58,532 nt of DNA from Muribaculaceae bacterium. GTDB lineage: Bacteria > Bacteroidota > Bacteroidia > Bacteroidales > Muribaculaceae. The position numbers and the translations under genes were made by a program. Position 1 is the first letter of the stretch, and each line of letters starts with the position of its first letter. Under the pieces are notes generated by a model. That model searched no databases. It was not told the origin of the DNA and was given only the letters and a program-made list of their open reading frames with translations. Below are positions 9,359-17,932 of this stretch, piece after piece. Location: NCBI GenBank assembly GCA_022509085.1, contig JAFLTW010000014.1, forward strand, positions 1-58,532, written 5' to 3'.

Positions 9359-9982
9359 CCGCCCCCCATCACCCCAACCCGCATGAATGCATCGTCGGCA
9401 CGGACCACGTGGTATGTATCGTCGGCACGGACCGGTATGTGCATCGTCGGCACGGGGGAAAGCCCCGGAGGGGCTTCAGGTGCGCAGCCCCAGACAAGCA
9501 GTCGCGAAGCGACAGCGCCGTCTGGGGTATCGAAGAATGCATAATCGGCACGGGGAAATGCCCCGGAGGGGCTTCAGGTGCGCAGCCCCAGACAAGCAGT
9601 CGCGAAGCGACAGCGCCGTCTGGGGTATCGAAGATCCCACACCCATTAAACCAACATCGGAGATGTTGAAGGTATATGCAACCTCTCCGAGGTTGTTATA
9701 TTATTATATGTAAACCCGTATCCCCCATCCAATTAAACCAACATCGGAGATGTTGAAGGTACATGCAACCTCTCCGAGGTTGTTAAATTATAATATATCA
9801 TCCCGAATCCCCCCAGACGGCGCTATCGCTTCGCGATTGCTTGTCTGGGGCTGGATACCTTGAGCCGCGTCGCGGCTCTTCCCTGACCACTCGCGCACAT
9901 TCCTCTCTGACGTCGCGGCTCTTCCCTCATTTCTCGCGCACAACCTCTCGGACGTCGCGGCTCTTCACGCGCGCGCCGGGGG
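9359..9982. repeat. Composite palindrome array C (no transposase nearby)
   Basis: This gene-free stretch lies between two convergent lipoprotein genes. R hairpins are at 9488-9527 and 9586-9625 (inner stem GTCGC/GCGAC) and at 9811-9850 (inner stem ATCGC/GCGAT, inverted). C copies are at 9652-9668 and 9739-9755, and B copies at 9680-9694 and 9767-9781. Tandem copies of GCATCGTCGGCACGG (the reverse of the GTGCCGACGATGC block in array B) fill 9389-9456. GC arms (AAGCCCC-GGA-GGGGCTT type) precede the first two R copies, and a G arm (GAGCCGCG-T-CGCGGCTC) follows the third at about 9862-9878, with decayed copies to 9965. The element types are the same as in arrays A and B, 5 kb away. Confidence 0.85.
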
Positions 9983-11398
9983 TTATTGCGGGGAGGCGTA
10001 GGCGCCGAGGGTGGGGGAGCCGTCGGGCGAGGCCGACAGGCGGTTGACGCCGTCCATGTCGATGAGCGCCACCGGGAACAGGAACGAGGCGTTGCCGCGG
10101 CCGATCACCGGTGAGTCGGGCATCACATGGTAGTTGAACACGTAGTCTTCGCGGATGGTCAGGAAAAGTGGGTCCGTGTCCCAGAGACACTCGATGAAAT
10201 TCGCGTCGTTCTCTCCCGGCGACTTCAGCGAACACCACTCCAGGAACACCTCGCTCCCCGTGAGGTCGCCCTCATTGATGTCGTCGGGCAGCCCGTAGAG
10301 GATGCAGTTGCGGAAGGAGGCCTTCATCAGGGGTTGCGACGGGTCGTCGTCGAGCGAGAGAGGCATGCAGTGGTGGAGCGACAGCAACGGCTCCGTAGGG
10401 TAGGAGAAAAGGTAATAGTTGGAGAAGGTGCATTGCAGGAAGTCGTGGCGGCCGCCCGTAAGGCGCACCGCTGCCCCGGCCGCCTCCGAGAACACGCAGC
10501 CGTAGGCGTCAACCCACGCATAGTTGACCTCCAGGGCGTTGGCCTGCGAATTATGGAGCCACGAATTCAGGAGCATCAGCTTATGGCGCGACAGGTTGCC
10601 GCAGGAGTCTACCGTGACCCCGATCTTGGTGGAGCGCAGGTCGACATACTCCAGATGGTTGCCGAACGACTCGGGCGCGAAGCGCAGACCGTCCCACTGG
10701 CCGGCCAGAATGTCGTAGCCCACATCGGGGAGCACGTCGTCAAGACGGTCGCCCCGCATATTGATCATCATCCCGGGTTCGCCGCGTGCCAGGAGAGTGC
10801 CCCGCACGGTCATCCGGGCTCCGTCGTGGAAAAGGATATTCGCACCGGGTTCCACGGAGAGCGTGGCCCCTGGGGCCACGCAAAGCGAGTCGAACACCAC
10901 ATAGGGGCGCTCAGCCGTAAGGGTGAGGTCACTCTCGACGGTGAGACCGTAGAGGCGCGTGACATTCTGACCCCACGCCTGCAGGAGCACATCCTGCGAC
11001 ACGCCGTTGGTGACGAAGCGCAGACGGTCGTCGACGAGCGAGGGAGAGTTGGTGGGGAGTTCCGGGATGCGGCACTCTATAAAGATGAAAATCGAGTCGC
11101 CCCCGCGGATCTCCACATCCTGAAAACTCGTGCCGCTCTGGCCGTCGACATTCATCGAGAAGGGCGAGTCGGGGTCGACAAACGAGATGGAGGAGATGTT
11201 TACCGCCTTCTTGTTGCGGTTGAACACCTTAAGGCGCGCCGTGGGCGTGCCAAGGTCGGTGAAGACCGTATCGAAATTTACCGTATCGGCCGAAAATGAG
11301 AGCAGGGCCGACGGGGAGGTGGTGAAGCCGTCGGAGATGCACCCCGAGAGAGCCACCAGGAGCAGCATCACCAGCGAGAGCGGCATTAGATGTTTCAT
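9983..11398 (-). CDS. Beta-helix lipoprotein
   Basis: A 471-residue predicted lipoprotein. The signal peptide MKHLMPLSLVMLLLVALSG ends at lipobox cysteine C20. After a beta-sandwich-like segment (SFSADTVNFDTVFTDLGTPTARLKVFNRNKKAV, about residues 34-100), the rest has the short repeated strand-turn pattern of a right-handed parallel beta-helix (LEYVDLRSTKIGVTV, LLNSWLHNSQANALEV, AYGCVFSEAAGAAVRL, FLQCTFSNYYL, FRNCILYGL). Such domains often bind polysaccharide, but the ligand is not known. I chose the ATG at 11398 rather than one nine codons upstream because it gives a clean signal peptide and a 10-bp gap after lpxB. It is last in the lpxB operon. Confidence 0.75.
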   Translation of the reverse strand: MKHLMPLSLVMLLLVALSGCISDGFTTSPSALLSFSADTVNFDTVFTDLGTPTARLKVFNRNKKAVNISSISFVDPDSPFSMNVDGQSGTSFQDVEIRGGDSIFIFIECRIPELPTNSPSLVDDRLRFVTNGVSQDVLLQAWGQNVTRLYGLTVESDLTLTAERPYVVFDSLCVAPGATLSVEPGANILFHDGARMTVRGTLLARGEPGMMINMRGDRLDDVLPDVGYDILAGQWDGLRFAPESFGNHLEYVDLRSTKIGVTVDSCGNLSRHKLMLLNSWLHNSQANALEVNYAWVDAYGCVFSEAAGAAVRLTGGRHDFLQCTFSNYYLFSYPTEPLLSLHHCMPLSLDDDPSQPLMKASFRNCILYGLPDDINEGDLTGSEVFLEWCSLKSPGENDANFIECLWDTDPLFLTIREDYVFNYHVMPDSPVIGRGNASFLFPVALIDMDGVNRLSASPDGSPTLGAYASPQ

Positions 11399-11408
11399 AT
11401 CGCAATAG

Positions 11409-12545
11409 TCATTTTTGGAGAGCACTGTAGATCAGTTCGGCGGTATAGGCCGGGGCCACACTGTTGCCGAGCTTGCGGCGCATGAGCCGATAGCCCTGCA
11501 CCTCCCAGTCGCGGCCCGGTGAGGGCTGGAGCAGCGGGGAGAGCTCGCGGCGCACGGCCTGCGGCGTGCACTCATGCAGCAGCAGCTCCGGCACAATCTT
11601 GTTGCCCACGATAAGGTTGGGCAGCGACACATAGTTGACCTTCACCAGGCGCCGCATAATCTTATAGGTGAGCCGCGAACCGTTGGAGCGGTAGCATACC
11701 ACCTGGGGGGTGCCGATAAGCGCCGTCTCGAGTGTGGCCGTGCCCGAGGTGACGGCCGCCGCCGCACTATACTTGAGGAGGGTAGGCGTGGCGCCGAACA
11801 CCAGCGAGATCCCCGGGTCGCGGGCCACCTCGCGGTAGAACTTCTCCGGGATGGAGGGAGCCGCCGCTATCACGACCTGATGGTCGGGAAACTGCCTTGC
11901 AGCCTCCACCATAAGGGGCAGATTGCAGCGTATCTCGCCGCGGCGCGAGCCGGGCAGCAGCGCGATGATGGGGCGCGAGTCGTCAAGGCCGTTGCGCTCC
12001 TGGAAATGGCGCCGCGGAGGCAGATGACCCAGCGCATGCTCCGTCTCCTCCACCGACGGGTTGCCTACATACGTGATGCGGTCGAACCCCCGGGAGCGGT
12101 AGAAGTCTGGCTCGAAGGGGAGGATGGAATACATATAGCTGACATACTTGCGGATCTTCTTGACGCGCCACTCCTTCCAGGCCCACACCTTGGGCGAGAT
12201 ATACCAGTCGGTGCGGATGCCCAGACGCGTGGCGGCACGCGCCATGCGCAGGTTGAAGCTCGGGTAGTCTATCAGGATAAGCGTGTCGGGCCGGAACTCC
12301 CTCAGCAGCTTCTTCGCCTTGCGGAGCGTGGAGAAGATAGCGGGCAGGCGGCGCAGCACCTCACTGAACCCCATCACGTTGAGCGTACGGTAATGGAGGG
12401 CCGGCGCATGGCCCGCGGCCTTCGCCATAAGGTCGCCGCCGATAAAGAGGAACTCCGCCGCCGCATCGAGGCGCCGCAGCTCCCCGATGAGTCGCGAGGC
12501 ATGGAGGTCGCCAGAGGCCTCGCCGGCTATCAGCATATACTTCAT
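11409..12545 (-). CDS. lpxB: Lipid-A-disaccharide synthase
   Basis: GT19 glycosyltransferase that condenses UDP-2,3-diacylglucosamine with lipid X to form the lipid A disaccharide, on the cytoplasmic face of the inner membrane. The 378 residues match the family. Recognised stretches are MKYMLIAGEASGDLHASRLI at the N-terminus, the internal segment WAWKEWRVKKIRKYV, ALLPGSRRGEI, and the C-terminal TSGTATLETALIGTPQVVCY donor-binding region. The start at 12545 overlaps the stop of the upstream gene by 4 bp (ATGA), so translation is probably coupled. Confidence 0.96.
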   Translation of the reverse strand: MKYMLIAGEASGDLHASRLIGELRRLDAAAEFLFIGGDLMAKAAGHAPALHYRTLNVMGFSEVLRRLPAIFSTLRKAKKLLREFRPDTLILIDYPSFNLRMARAATRLGIRTDWYISPKVWAWKEWRVKKIRKYVSYMYSILPFEPDFYRSRGFDRITYVGNPSVEETEHALGHLPPRRHFQERNGLDDSRPIIALLPGSRRGEIRCNLPLMVEAARQFPDHQVVIAAAPSIPEKFYREVARDPGISLVFGATPTLLKYSAAAAVTSGTATLETALIGTPQVVCYRSNGSRLTYKIMRRLVKVNYVSLPNLIVGNKIVPELLLHECTPQAVRRELSPLLQPSPGRDWEVQGYRLMRRKLGNSVAPAYTAELIYSALQK

Positions 12546-13117
12546 CTCACGAACTCGGGTTGACGGTCTGGGGGAAGAATCGTGGCGGGGTCGACAGAGT
12601 CGACCGACACCACCATCACCTTGCTCGCGCCCCGCCAGGGGAGGCGCTGGCGATAGACCTCATAGCCCACGCGCACGGGAGTGCCGCTGCCCTGGCGGCG
12701 GTAGAGCTCTGCGGCCACATGCTCGTCGGTGGTGGAGAAGACGAAGTCGCCCTCATAGGGCCTCACGGAGTCCATCAGCGACTTATAGGGGAGAATCACG
12801 CCCTCATAGGTGTGGAAAAAACGGCCCTCACGCTGCAGGGAGTCGACATAGCCGTACTGGACGGCGCGGTCGACCTGCGGAGTGAAGATATAGACATAGA
12901 GGCCCAGGAGGATGCAGACGGCCACCACAGCCGCCCCCACGATCCAGAGCAGCGGCCCCCGCCGGTAGGGCGACGGCTTGAGATGCTCCCAGCGGTCTTC
13001 CTCCCGCTCATAGTAGAGCGGATCGTCAGGGCCGATCTTCGGCTGCTTCGGAGGCTTGACTTTCTTGGGCACGTCGGCCGGAGAGTCTTCGAAAAAATCT
13101 TCCTTATCTTCTATCAT
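12542..13117 (-). CDS. Small bitopic membrane protein of the lpxB operon, function unknown
   Basis: A 191-residue protein I do not recognise at the family level. The N-terminal 50 residues are charged and Pro/Lys-rich (VPKKVKPPKQPKIGPDDP), a single membrane helix spans about 54-78 (GPLLWIVGAAVVAVCILLG), and a roughly 110-residue soluble C-terminal domain follows, probably periplasmic (LQREGRFFHTYEGVILPYKS). It overlaps its upstream neighbour by 14 bp and lpxB by 4 bp, so it is translationally coupled inside an envelope operon. That position suggests a role in envelope assembly, an inference from context only. Confidence 0.7.
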   Translation of the reverse strand: MIEDKEDFFEDSPADVPKKVKPPKQPKIGPDDPLYYEREEDRWEHLKPSPYRRGPLLWIVGAAVVAVCILLGLYVYIFTPQVDRAVQYGYVDSLQREGRFFHTYEGVILPYKSLMDSVRPYEGDFVFSTTDEHVAAELYRRQGSGTPVRVGYEVYRQRLPWRGASKVMVVSVDSVDPATILPPDRQPEFVR

Positions 13118-14216
13118 GGGGCAAAGAGTTTTTAGGTTTGGAAACCGAAATATAGATCATGGTAAAGATGCCGAGCAGGATGAGCATCACCGTCTGGCCG
13201 CTCCACTGGAGCATGGAGAAAGCCGTGCCCTCGGCGTCGGAGACGCCGTAGATGGCCAGACCGAACATGATGGCGATGTTCCAGGGGCCCAGGCCGCCGT
13301 TGCTCGGGATGGCCATGCCGATAGAGGAGAGCACGAAGGCCACCAGGCAGGGCGTGAGCCCCAGCGCCAGACCCGGCTCCGCGCAGAGAGCGCGCGTAAA
13401 CGGGAAAGCGAAAAAGGCCACGTAGAGCTGAACGAAAAAGCAGCCCCAGATGGCTACCGTGAGCAGCGCGAAGCGCAGCCGCCCCTTCATGTGCCAGAGA
13501 GTGGCAAACCCGGCCCAGAGTTCCCCGAGCCACTGCAGCAGCTTGCGCACCACGGGCGTATGGCGCCCGAGGCGAAACGCGCAGACCACCAGCGCCACAA
13601 AGAGCGCCACGGCCGTCCATAGCCATGGATTTTCCACCAGCGCCAGGAAATCCTGGCCCACCGGATACCGGGCGAGAAAAGCACGGATGGCACCGTTGGC
13701 CACGATAAACGTCAGCGCCGTGAGGAGAAGGACGGAGGCCGTGTCGGTGAGGCGGTCGGAGACCATCGAGCCCAGCACCGTGGTGAAGGGTGCCTTCTCG
13801 CGGCGCGAGATATACGTGCAGCGCCACACCTCGCCCAGGCGCGGGAACACCAGATTGAGCGCATAGCACCCGAAGATGGAGCAGCAGAGCGCCATGAAGG
13901 GCGCATCGATGCCCAGCGAGCGCAGCTGGAGCCGCCAGCGCGCCGCACGCGCCACATGGCTGAACACACTGATGCCCATGGCCAGCAGGATCCACCAATA
14001 GTCGACACCCTCGCGCAGGATGGCCATCATGCTCGAGAAGTCTACCTTGTGGAACATATACCACACCAGCGCCACTGTCAGGGCCAGCGGAAGAAGGTAG
14101 CGCAGCGCAAGCGTGAGCCAGCCACGGGGACGGCGCTCCACCGCGTGCTCTATCTGCTCCTCCGCCTCCATCACCGGAGCCGCCGAGGAGGCCAGTTTGC
14201 GCTCTTTTTCACTCAT
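13104..14216 (-). CDS. Flippase-like membrane protein (lysylphosphatidylglycerol-synthase TM domain, UPF0104 type)
   Basis: A 370-residue polytopic membrane protein of the LPG_synthase_TM / UPF0104 superfamily. Family hallmarks are FSHVARAARWRLQLRSLG, YALNLVFPRLGEVWRC and GSMVSDRLTDTASVLLL in the first half, and SSIGMAIPSNGGLGPWNIAI near the end. Members act as lipid flippases or are fused to lipid-modifying domains; here there is no catalytic extension. The first ATG of the frame is at 14234, but I prefer MSEKERKL at 14216. It lies six bases after a TAATTTTG -7 element, so the mRNA may have almost no leader. It is first gene of the lpxB operon. Confidence 0.8.
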   Translation of the reverse strand: MSEKERKLASSAAPVMEAEEQIEHAVERRPRGWLTLALRYLLPLALTVALVWYMFHKVDFSSMMAILREGVDYWWILLAMGISVFSHVARAARWRLQLRSLGIDAPFMALCCSIFGCYALNLVFPRLGEVWRCTYISRREKAPFTTVLGSMVSDRLTDTASVLLLTALTFIVANGAIRAFLARYPVGQDFLALVENPWLWTAVALFVALVVCAFRLGRHTPVVRKLLQWLGELWAGFATLWHMKGRLRFALLTVAIWGCFFVQLYVAFFAFPFTRALCAEPGLALGLTPCLVAFVLSSIGMAIPSNGGLGPWNIAIMFGLAIYGVSDAEGTAFSMLQWSGQTVMLILLGIFTMIYISVSKPKNSLPHDRR

Positions 14217-14222
14217 TATCCG

Positions 14223-14230
14223 CAAAATTA
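14223..14230 (-). promoter_or_regulatory. -7 element for the lpxB operon
   Basis: TAATTTTG on the minus strand, six bases before the ATG at 14216. The start point would fall at or next to the start codon. A -33 TTG at ideal spacing is not clear. Confidence 0.5.
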
Positions 14231-14252
14231 GCAAAAAATTCAGCTATCAGTG

Positions 14253-14281
14253 CTGAATGTCGCGTTTTTTACTTAATTTTG
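14253..14281 (+). promoter_or_regulatory. Promoter of the polyamine dehydrogenase gene
   Basis: CTG (14253-14255), 18 bases, then TAATTTTG (14274-14281). It is divergent from the lpxB operon promoter, within about 60 bp, and places the start point about 30 bases before the ATG at 14318. Confidence 0.5.
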
Positions 14282-14317
14282 TTGAAATTTAATACCAAAA
14301 AGCAACACAAAAACGAA

Positions 14318-15514
14318 ATGGGAAAAGTACTGATAATAGGAGCCGGGGGCGTCGGCACCGTAGTGGCCACAAAATGCGCCCAGAACCCCGACGTGTTCAA
14401 CGAGATCGTGATCGCCTCGCGCACCAAGGAGAAATGTGACCGCCTCGCCGCCAGGATCGGCGCGCCCAACATCACCACCGACCGCGTAGACGCCGACAGC
14501 GTGGAGGAGCTCGTGGAACTCTTCAACCGCCACAAACCCGACATCTGCATCAACGTGGCCCTGCCTTATCAGGACCTCACCATCATGGAGGCATGCCTGC
14601 AATGCGGAGTGAACTACCTCGACACGGCCAACTACGAGCCCAAAGACGAGGCACACTTCGAATACAGCTGGCAGTGGGCCTACCGCGAGCGCTTCGAGAA
14701 GGCTGGCCTAACCGCCATACTCGGCTGCGGCTTCGACCCCGGAGTGAGCGCCGTCTTCGTGGCATACGCCGCGAAACACCACTTCTCCGAGATGCGCTAT
14801 CTCGACATCGTGGACTGCAACGCCGGCAACCACGGCAAGGCATTCGCCACCAACTTCAACCCCGAAATCAACATCCGCGAGATAACCCAGAAAGGGAAAT
14901 ACTGGGAAGACGGCAAATGGATAGAGACCGAAAGCCTCTCGATCCACCGCCCGCTCAACTACCCCAACATCGGCGAGAGGGAGAGCTATCTGCTCTATCA
15001 TGAGGAGCTGGAGAGCCTCGTGCAAAACTTCCCCACCCTGCGCCGCGCCCGCTTCTGGATGACCTTCGGACAGGAATACCTCACCCACCTGAGGGTGATA
15101 CAGAACATCGGCATGGCCAGGATCGACCCCGTGATGTATGAGGGCCGCGAGATCGTGCCCATACAGTTCCTCAAGGCCGTGCTGCCCGACCCCGGCACAC
15201 TGGGCGAGAACTACACCGGCCAGACCTCCATAGGATGCCGCATCCGCGGCCTCGACAAGGAGGGCAAGGAGTCGACCTACTACATCTACAACAACTGCTC
15301 GCACGAGGAGGCCTACAGGGAGACCGGCGCGCAGGCCGTAAGCTACACCACAGGCGTGCCCGCAATGGTGGGCGCATATATGTTCCTCACCGGAAAATGG
15401 GTGAAACCCGGCGTGCACAACGTAGAGGAATTCGACCCCGATCCCTTCCTCGAGAAACTCGCCGCCTCCGGCCTGCCCTGGCATGTGATAGAGAACGAGG
15501 ATATCGAGGTATAA
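14318..15514 (+). CDS. Saccharopine dehydrogenase-family protein, probable carboxynorspermidine synthase
   Basis: An NAD(P)-dependent reductive condensation enzyme of 398 residues. The Rossmann motif GAGGVGTVVATK is at the N-terminus. The sequence resembles carboxynorspermidine (carboxyspermidine) dehydrogenases, which join aspartate semialdehyde to a diamine in the alternative spermidine pathway; typical stretches are NVALPYQDLTIMEACLQCGV, NYEPKDEAHFEYSWQ and GFDPGVSAVF. The decarboxylase partner (nspC) is not in the window. I take the start at 14318 (MGKVLIIGAGG) because it puts the nucleotide-binding motif at the expected place; an earlier in-frame TTG at 14279 lies inside the promoter. 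It is followed 47 bp later by a GH31 gene. Confidence 0.85.
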   Translation: MGKVLIIGAGGVGTVVATKCAQNPDVFNEIVIASRTKEKCDRLAARIGAPNITTDRVDADSVEELVELFNRHKPDICINVALPYQDLTIMEACLQCGVNYLDTANYEPKDEAHFEYSWQWAYRERFEKAGLTAILGCGFDPGVSAVFVAYAAKHHFSEMRYLDIVDCNAGNHGKAFATNFNPEINIREITQKGKYWEDGKWIETESLSIHRPLNYPNIGERESYLLYHEELESLVQNFPTLRRARFWMTFGQEYLTHLRVIQNIGMARIDPVMYEGREIVPIQFLKAVLPDPGTLGENYTGQTSIGCRIRGLDKEGKESTYYIYNNCSHEEAYRETGAQAVSYTTGVPAMVGAYMFLTGKWVKPGVHNVEEFDPDPFLEKLAASGLPWHVIENEDIEV

Positions 15515-15561
15515 ATAATAAAGAGGGAAGAGGCAGAAGGGTAAATAAAAGGTAAGAGAAT

Positions 15562-17919
15562 ATGAAGGTAAGGTATTGGATGATGGGGGCGCTCGCGCTC
15601 CCCATCGGTATGGCGGCCGTCAGGCTCGCCGGAGGGGTCAGCGTAGAACCGGTGACCGAGAACATAATCAAGGTGACCACGGGCGCGGGCGGCGAGCCCA
15701 CCCAGGCCATAGTGATCGAGCCGCAGGCCGTGGCCGGCAGCTCGTGGCTGAGCCCGCAGGAATACGTCTACACCACCCCGACCACCACCGTAAGGGTTGA
15801 TGCCGAGACGGGGCGGGTAAGCTTCTACAACGCCGACGGCACCCTCCTGCTCGAGGAGGCAGCCCCCGTGGGCAACGACTCGGAGGTGAAGACCGTAAGC
15901 TTCCTCAACTCCGACGGCCTGCGCCTCTACGGCGCCGGCGAACGCGGCCACCGGCTCCAGCTCAACGGCGACTCCCTGACCTTCTACAACCGCCAGAACT
16001 ACGGCTACACCGAGGGCGACCCCCGCATCTCGCAGATGGGAATATCCGTGCCCTGGCTGGTGAGCGACGCCGGCTTCGGCGTCTTCATCGACGACTACAA
16101 CAAAGCCGCCATAAGCCTGGGCGACACCATCACCTACAGCAGCCGCACCGACAGACCCCTGACCTACTACTTCGTAAACGGCGAGTCGATGGCCGACGCC
16201 GTGAGCGGCCTCGGCGAGCTCACCGGCAGGCAGCCCCTGCCCCCGCTCTGGGCCCTGGGATACATCACCTCGAAATACGGCTACCACACCCAGGACGAGA
16301 CCCTCGGAGTGATAGACACCCTCAAGACACGCGGCTATCCCGTAGACGGCATCGTGCTCGACCTCTACTGGTATGGCCAGGAGACCGACATGGGACGACT
16401 CGAATGGAACAGGAAGCAATGGCCCGACCACGCCGCCATGCTCGACTCCCTGAAGCGGCTCGGCGTAAACACCGTGCTCATCACCCAGCCCTACATAAAC
16501 AAGATAGGAGCCCTCGACAACTACTACCTCCTCGACTCGCTCGGGATGCTGACCCACGACGCCGAGGGCAACACCCACGACGTAACCACCTGGGTAGGGG
16601 AGGCCGGCATGTTTGACATGGCCAACCCCGACACCCGCGCCTGGCTCTGGAGCCGCCTGCGCCAGCTGACGGAGGAGGGTGTGGCCGGATGGTGGGGCGA
16701 CCTGGGTGAACCCGAGGTGCACCCCACGACGATCGTGCACGCCAACGGCCAGACGGCCGAGGAATTCCACAACGCCTACGGCAACGTGTGGAGCAAGCTC
16801 ATCTACGACGGCCTGCGCAAGGACTTCCCCGAGATGCGGCCCCTGCTGATGATGCGCGGCGGCACGGCCGGGCTGCAGCGCTACGGCGTGATGCCCTGGA
16901 CCACCGACGTGTCGCGCTCATGGGGCGGCCTGCAACCCCAGGTGAAGCTCATGCTCTCCTCGGGACTCTCCGGCCTGGGCTACATGAGCAGCGACATAGG
17001 AGGCTTCGCCGTCGACCCCGCCAACCCCACCGACGAGGAGCTCTACGTGCGCTGGCTGCAGATGGGCACTTTCACCCCCACGCTGCGCACACATGCCCAG
17101 CTGCTCCCCGAGCCCTACCACTACCCTGACGTGGAGGAGATCTCGAAGCGCTACATCAACATGCGCTACGAATGGCTCCCCTACAACTACACCCTCGCCT
17201 TCGAGAACGCCGCCTTCGGACTCCCGCTGGCCCGGCCACTCAACTTCCGCGGCGAGAATCCAGAGGATAAGTATGCCGACATAGCCGACGAGTATCTCTG
17301 GGGCGACAACGTGCTCGTGGCTCCGGTGATGGAGCAGGGGGCACGGAGCCGCAAGGTGGTGTTTCCCGCCGGCGAATGGATCGACTTCTTCAACACCTCC
17401 AAGCGCTATGCCGGGGGCACGGAGCGCACCGTGGACGCCCCGCTCGACAAGCTGCCCCTCTTCGTGAGGGCCGGCTCCTTCATACCCCTCTACCTCCAGC
17501 CGGTGGAAAACGTGCAGGACTACGACCCGCAGCTGGTGACCGTGCGCTACTACCCCTCGAGGGAGGAGTCGGAATACACTATGTTTGACGACGACCGCCT
17601 CTCGCCCACATCGCTCGAAGACGGGCAGTATCAGCTCACCACCTTCACCGGACTGGAAGACGACGGGTATATCCGCATCTCGATGGAGAGCGACGGCGGC
17701 AGCTACCCCGGAATGGCCGACTTCAAGCAGCTGACGCTGCAGGTGGTTGACGTGCCGATGCCCAAGGAGGTGACCCTCTCTGACGGCACCGTGATTCCGC
17801 AGGCCCTGACGCCGAAGGCGATAAGGCAGTATGGATGGTGTTACGACCTCAAGAACCGTATCGTAAACATAATGTTCCCCTGGCCCTACAGCGTGGAGAC
17901 CGTAGAGATCAAACTGTAA
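15562..17919 (+). CDS. Glycoside hydrolase family 31 (alpha-glucosidase/alpha-xylosidase type)
   Basis: A retaining alpha-glycosidase of 785 residues. The catalytic nucleophile is D380 in GWWGDLGEPE and the likely acid/base is D449 in MPWTTDVSRSW. The conserved GH31 signature YMSSDIGGFAVDP and the block RWLQMGTFTPTLRTH follow, then a beta-sandwich C-terminal domain. The hydrophobic N-terminus (MMGALALPIGMAAV) may be a signal peptide, which would put it in the periplasm, where Bacteroidales digest imported glucans or xyloglucan fragments. No SusC/SusD pair is nearby, so the substrate cannot be inferred from context. Confidence 0.93.
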   Translation: MKVRYWMMGALALPIGMAAVRLAGGVSVEPVTENIIKVTTGAGGEPTQAIVIEPQAVAGSSWLSPQEYVYTTPTTTVRVDAETGRVSFYNADGTLLLEEAAPVGNDSEVKTVSFLNSDGLRLYGAGERGHRLQLNGDSLTFYNRQNYGYTEGDPRISQMGISVPWLVSDAGFGVFIDDYNKAAISLGDTITYSSRTDRPLTYYFVNGESMADAVSGLGELTGRQPLPPLWALGYITSKYGYHTQDETLGVIDTLKTRGYPVDGIVLDLYWYGQETDMGRLEWNRKQWPDHAAMLDSLKRLGVNTVLITQPYINKIGALDNYYLLDSLGMLTHDAEGNTHDVTTWVGEAGMFDMANPDTRAWLWSRLRQLTEEGVAGWWGDLGEPEVHPTTIVHANGQTAEEFHNAYGNVWSKLIYDGLRKDFPEMRPLLMMRGGTAGLQRYGVMPWTTDVSRSWGGLQPQVKLMLSSGLSGLGYMSSDIGGFAVDPANPTDEELYVRWLQMGTFTPTLRTHAQLLPEPYHYPDVEEISKRYINMRYEWLPYNYTLAFENAAFGLPLARPLNFRGENPEDKYADIADEYLWGDNVLVAPVMEQGARSRKVVFPAGEWIDFFNTSKRYAGGTERTVDAPLDKLPLFVRAGSFIPLYLQPVENVQDYDPQLVTVRYYPSREESEYTMFDDDRLSPTSLEDGQYQLTTFTGLEDDGYIRISMESDGGSYPGMADFKQLTLQVVDVPMPKEVTLSDGTVIPQALTPKAIRQYGWCYDLKNRIVNIMFPWPYSVETVEIKL

Positions 17920-17932
17920 AAAAGGAAGGTAA

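Noticed and set aside
9488..9625. R hairpins as plain rho-independent terminators of the 7490-9358 gene
   Set aside because: The stems are not followed by T-tracts, and the same hairpins occur in both orientations in places with no gene end. They may still affect transcript ends, so a secondary effect is possible.
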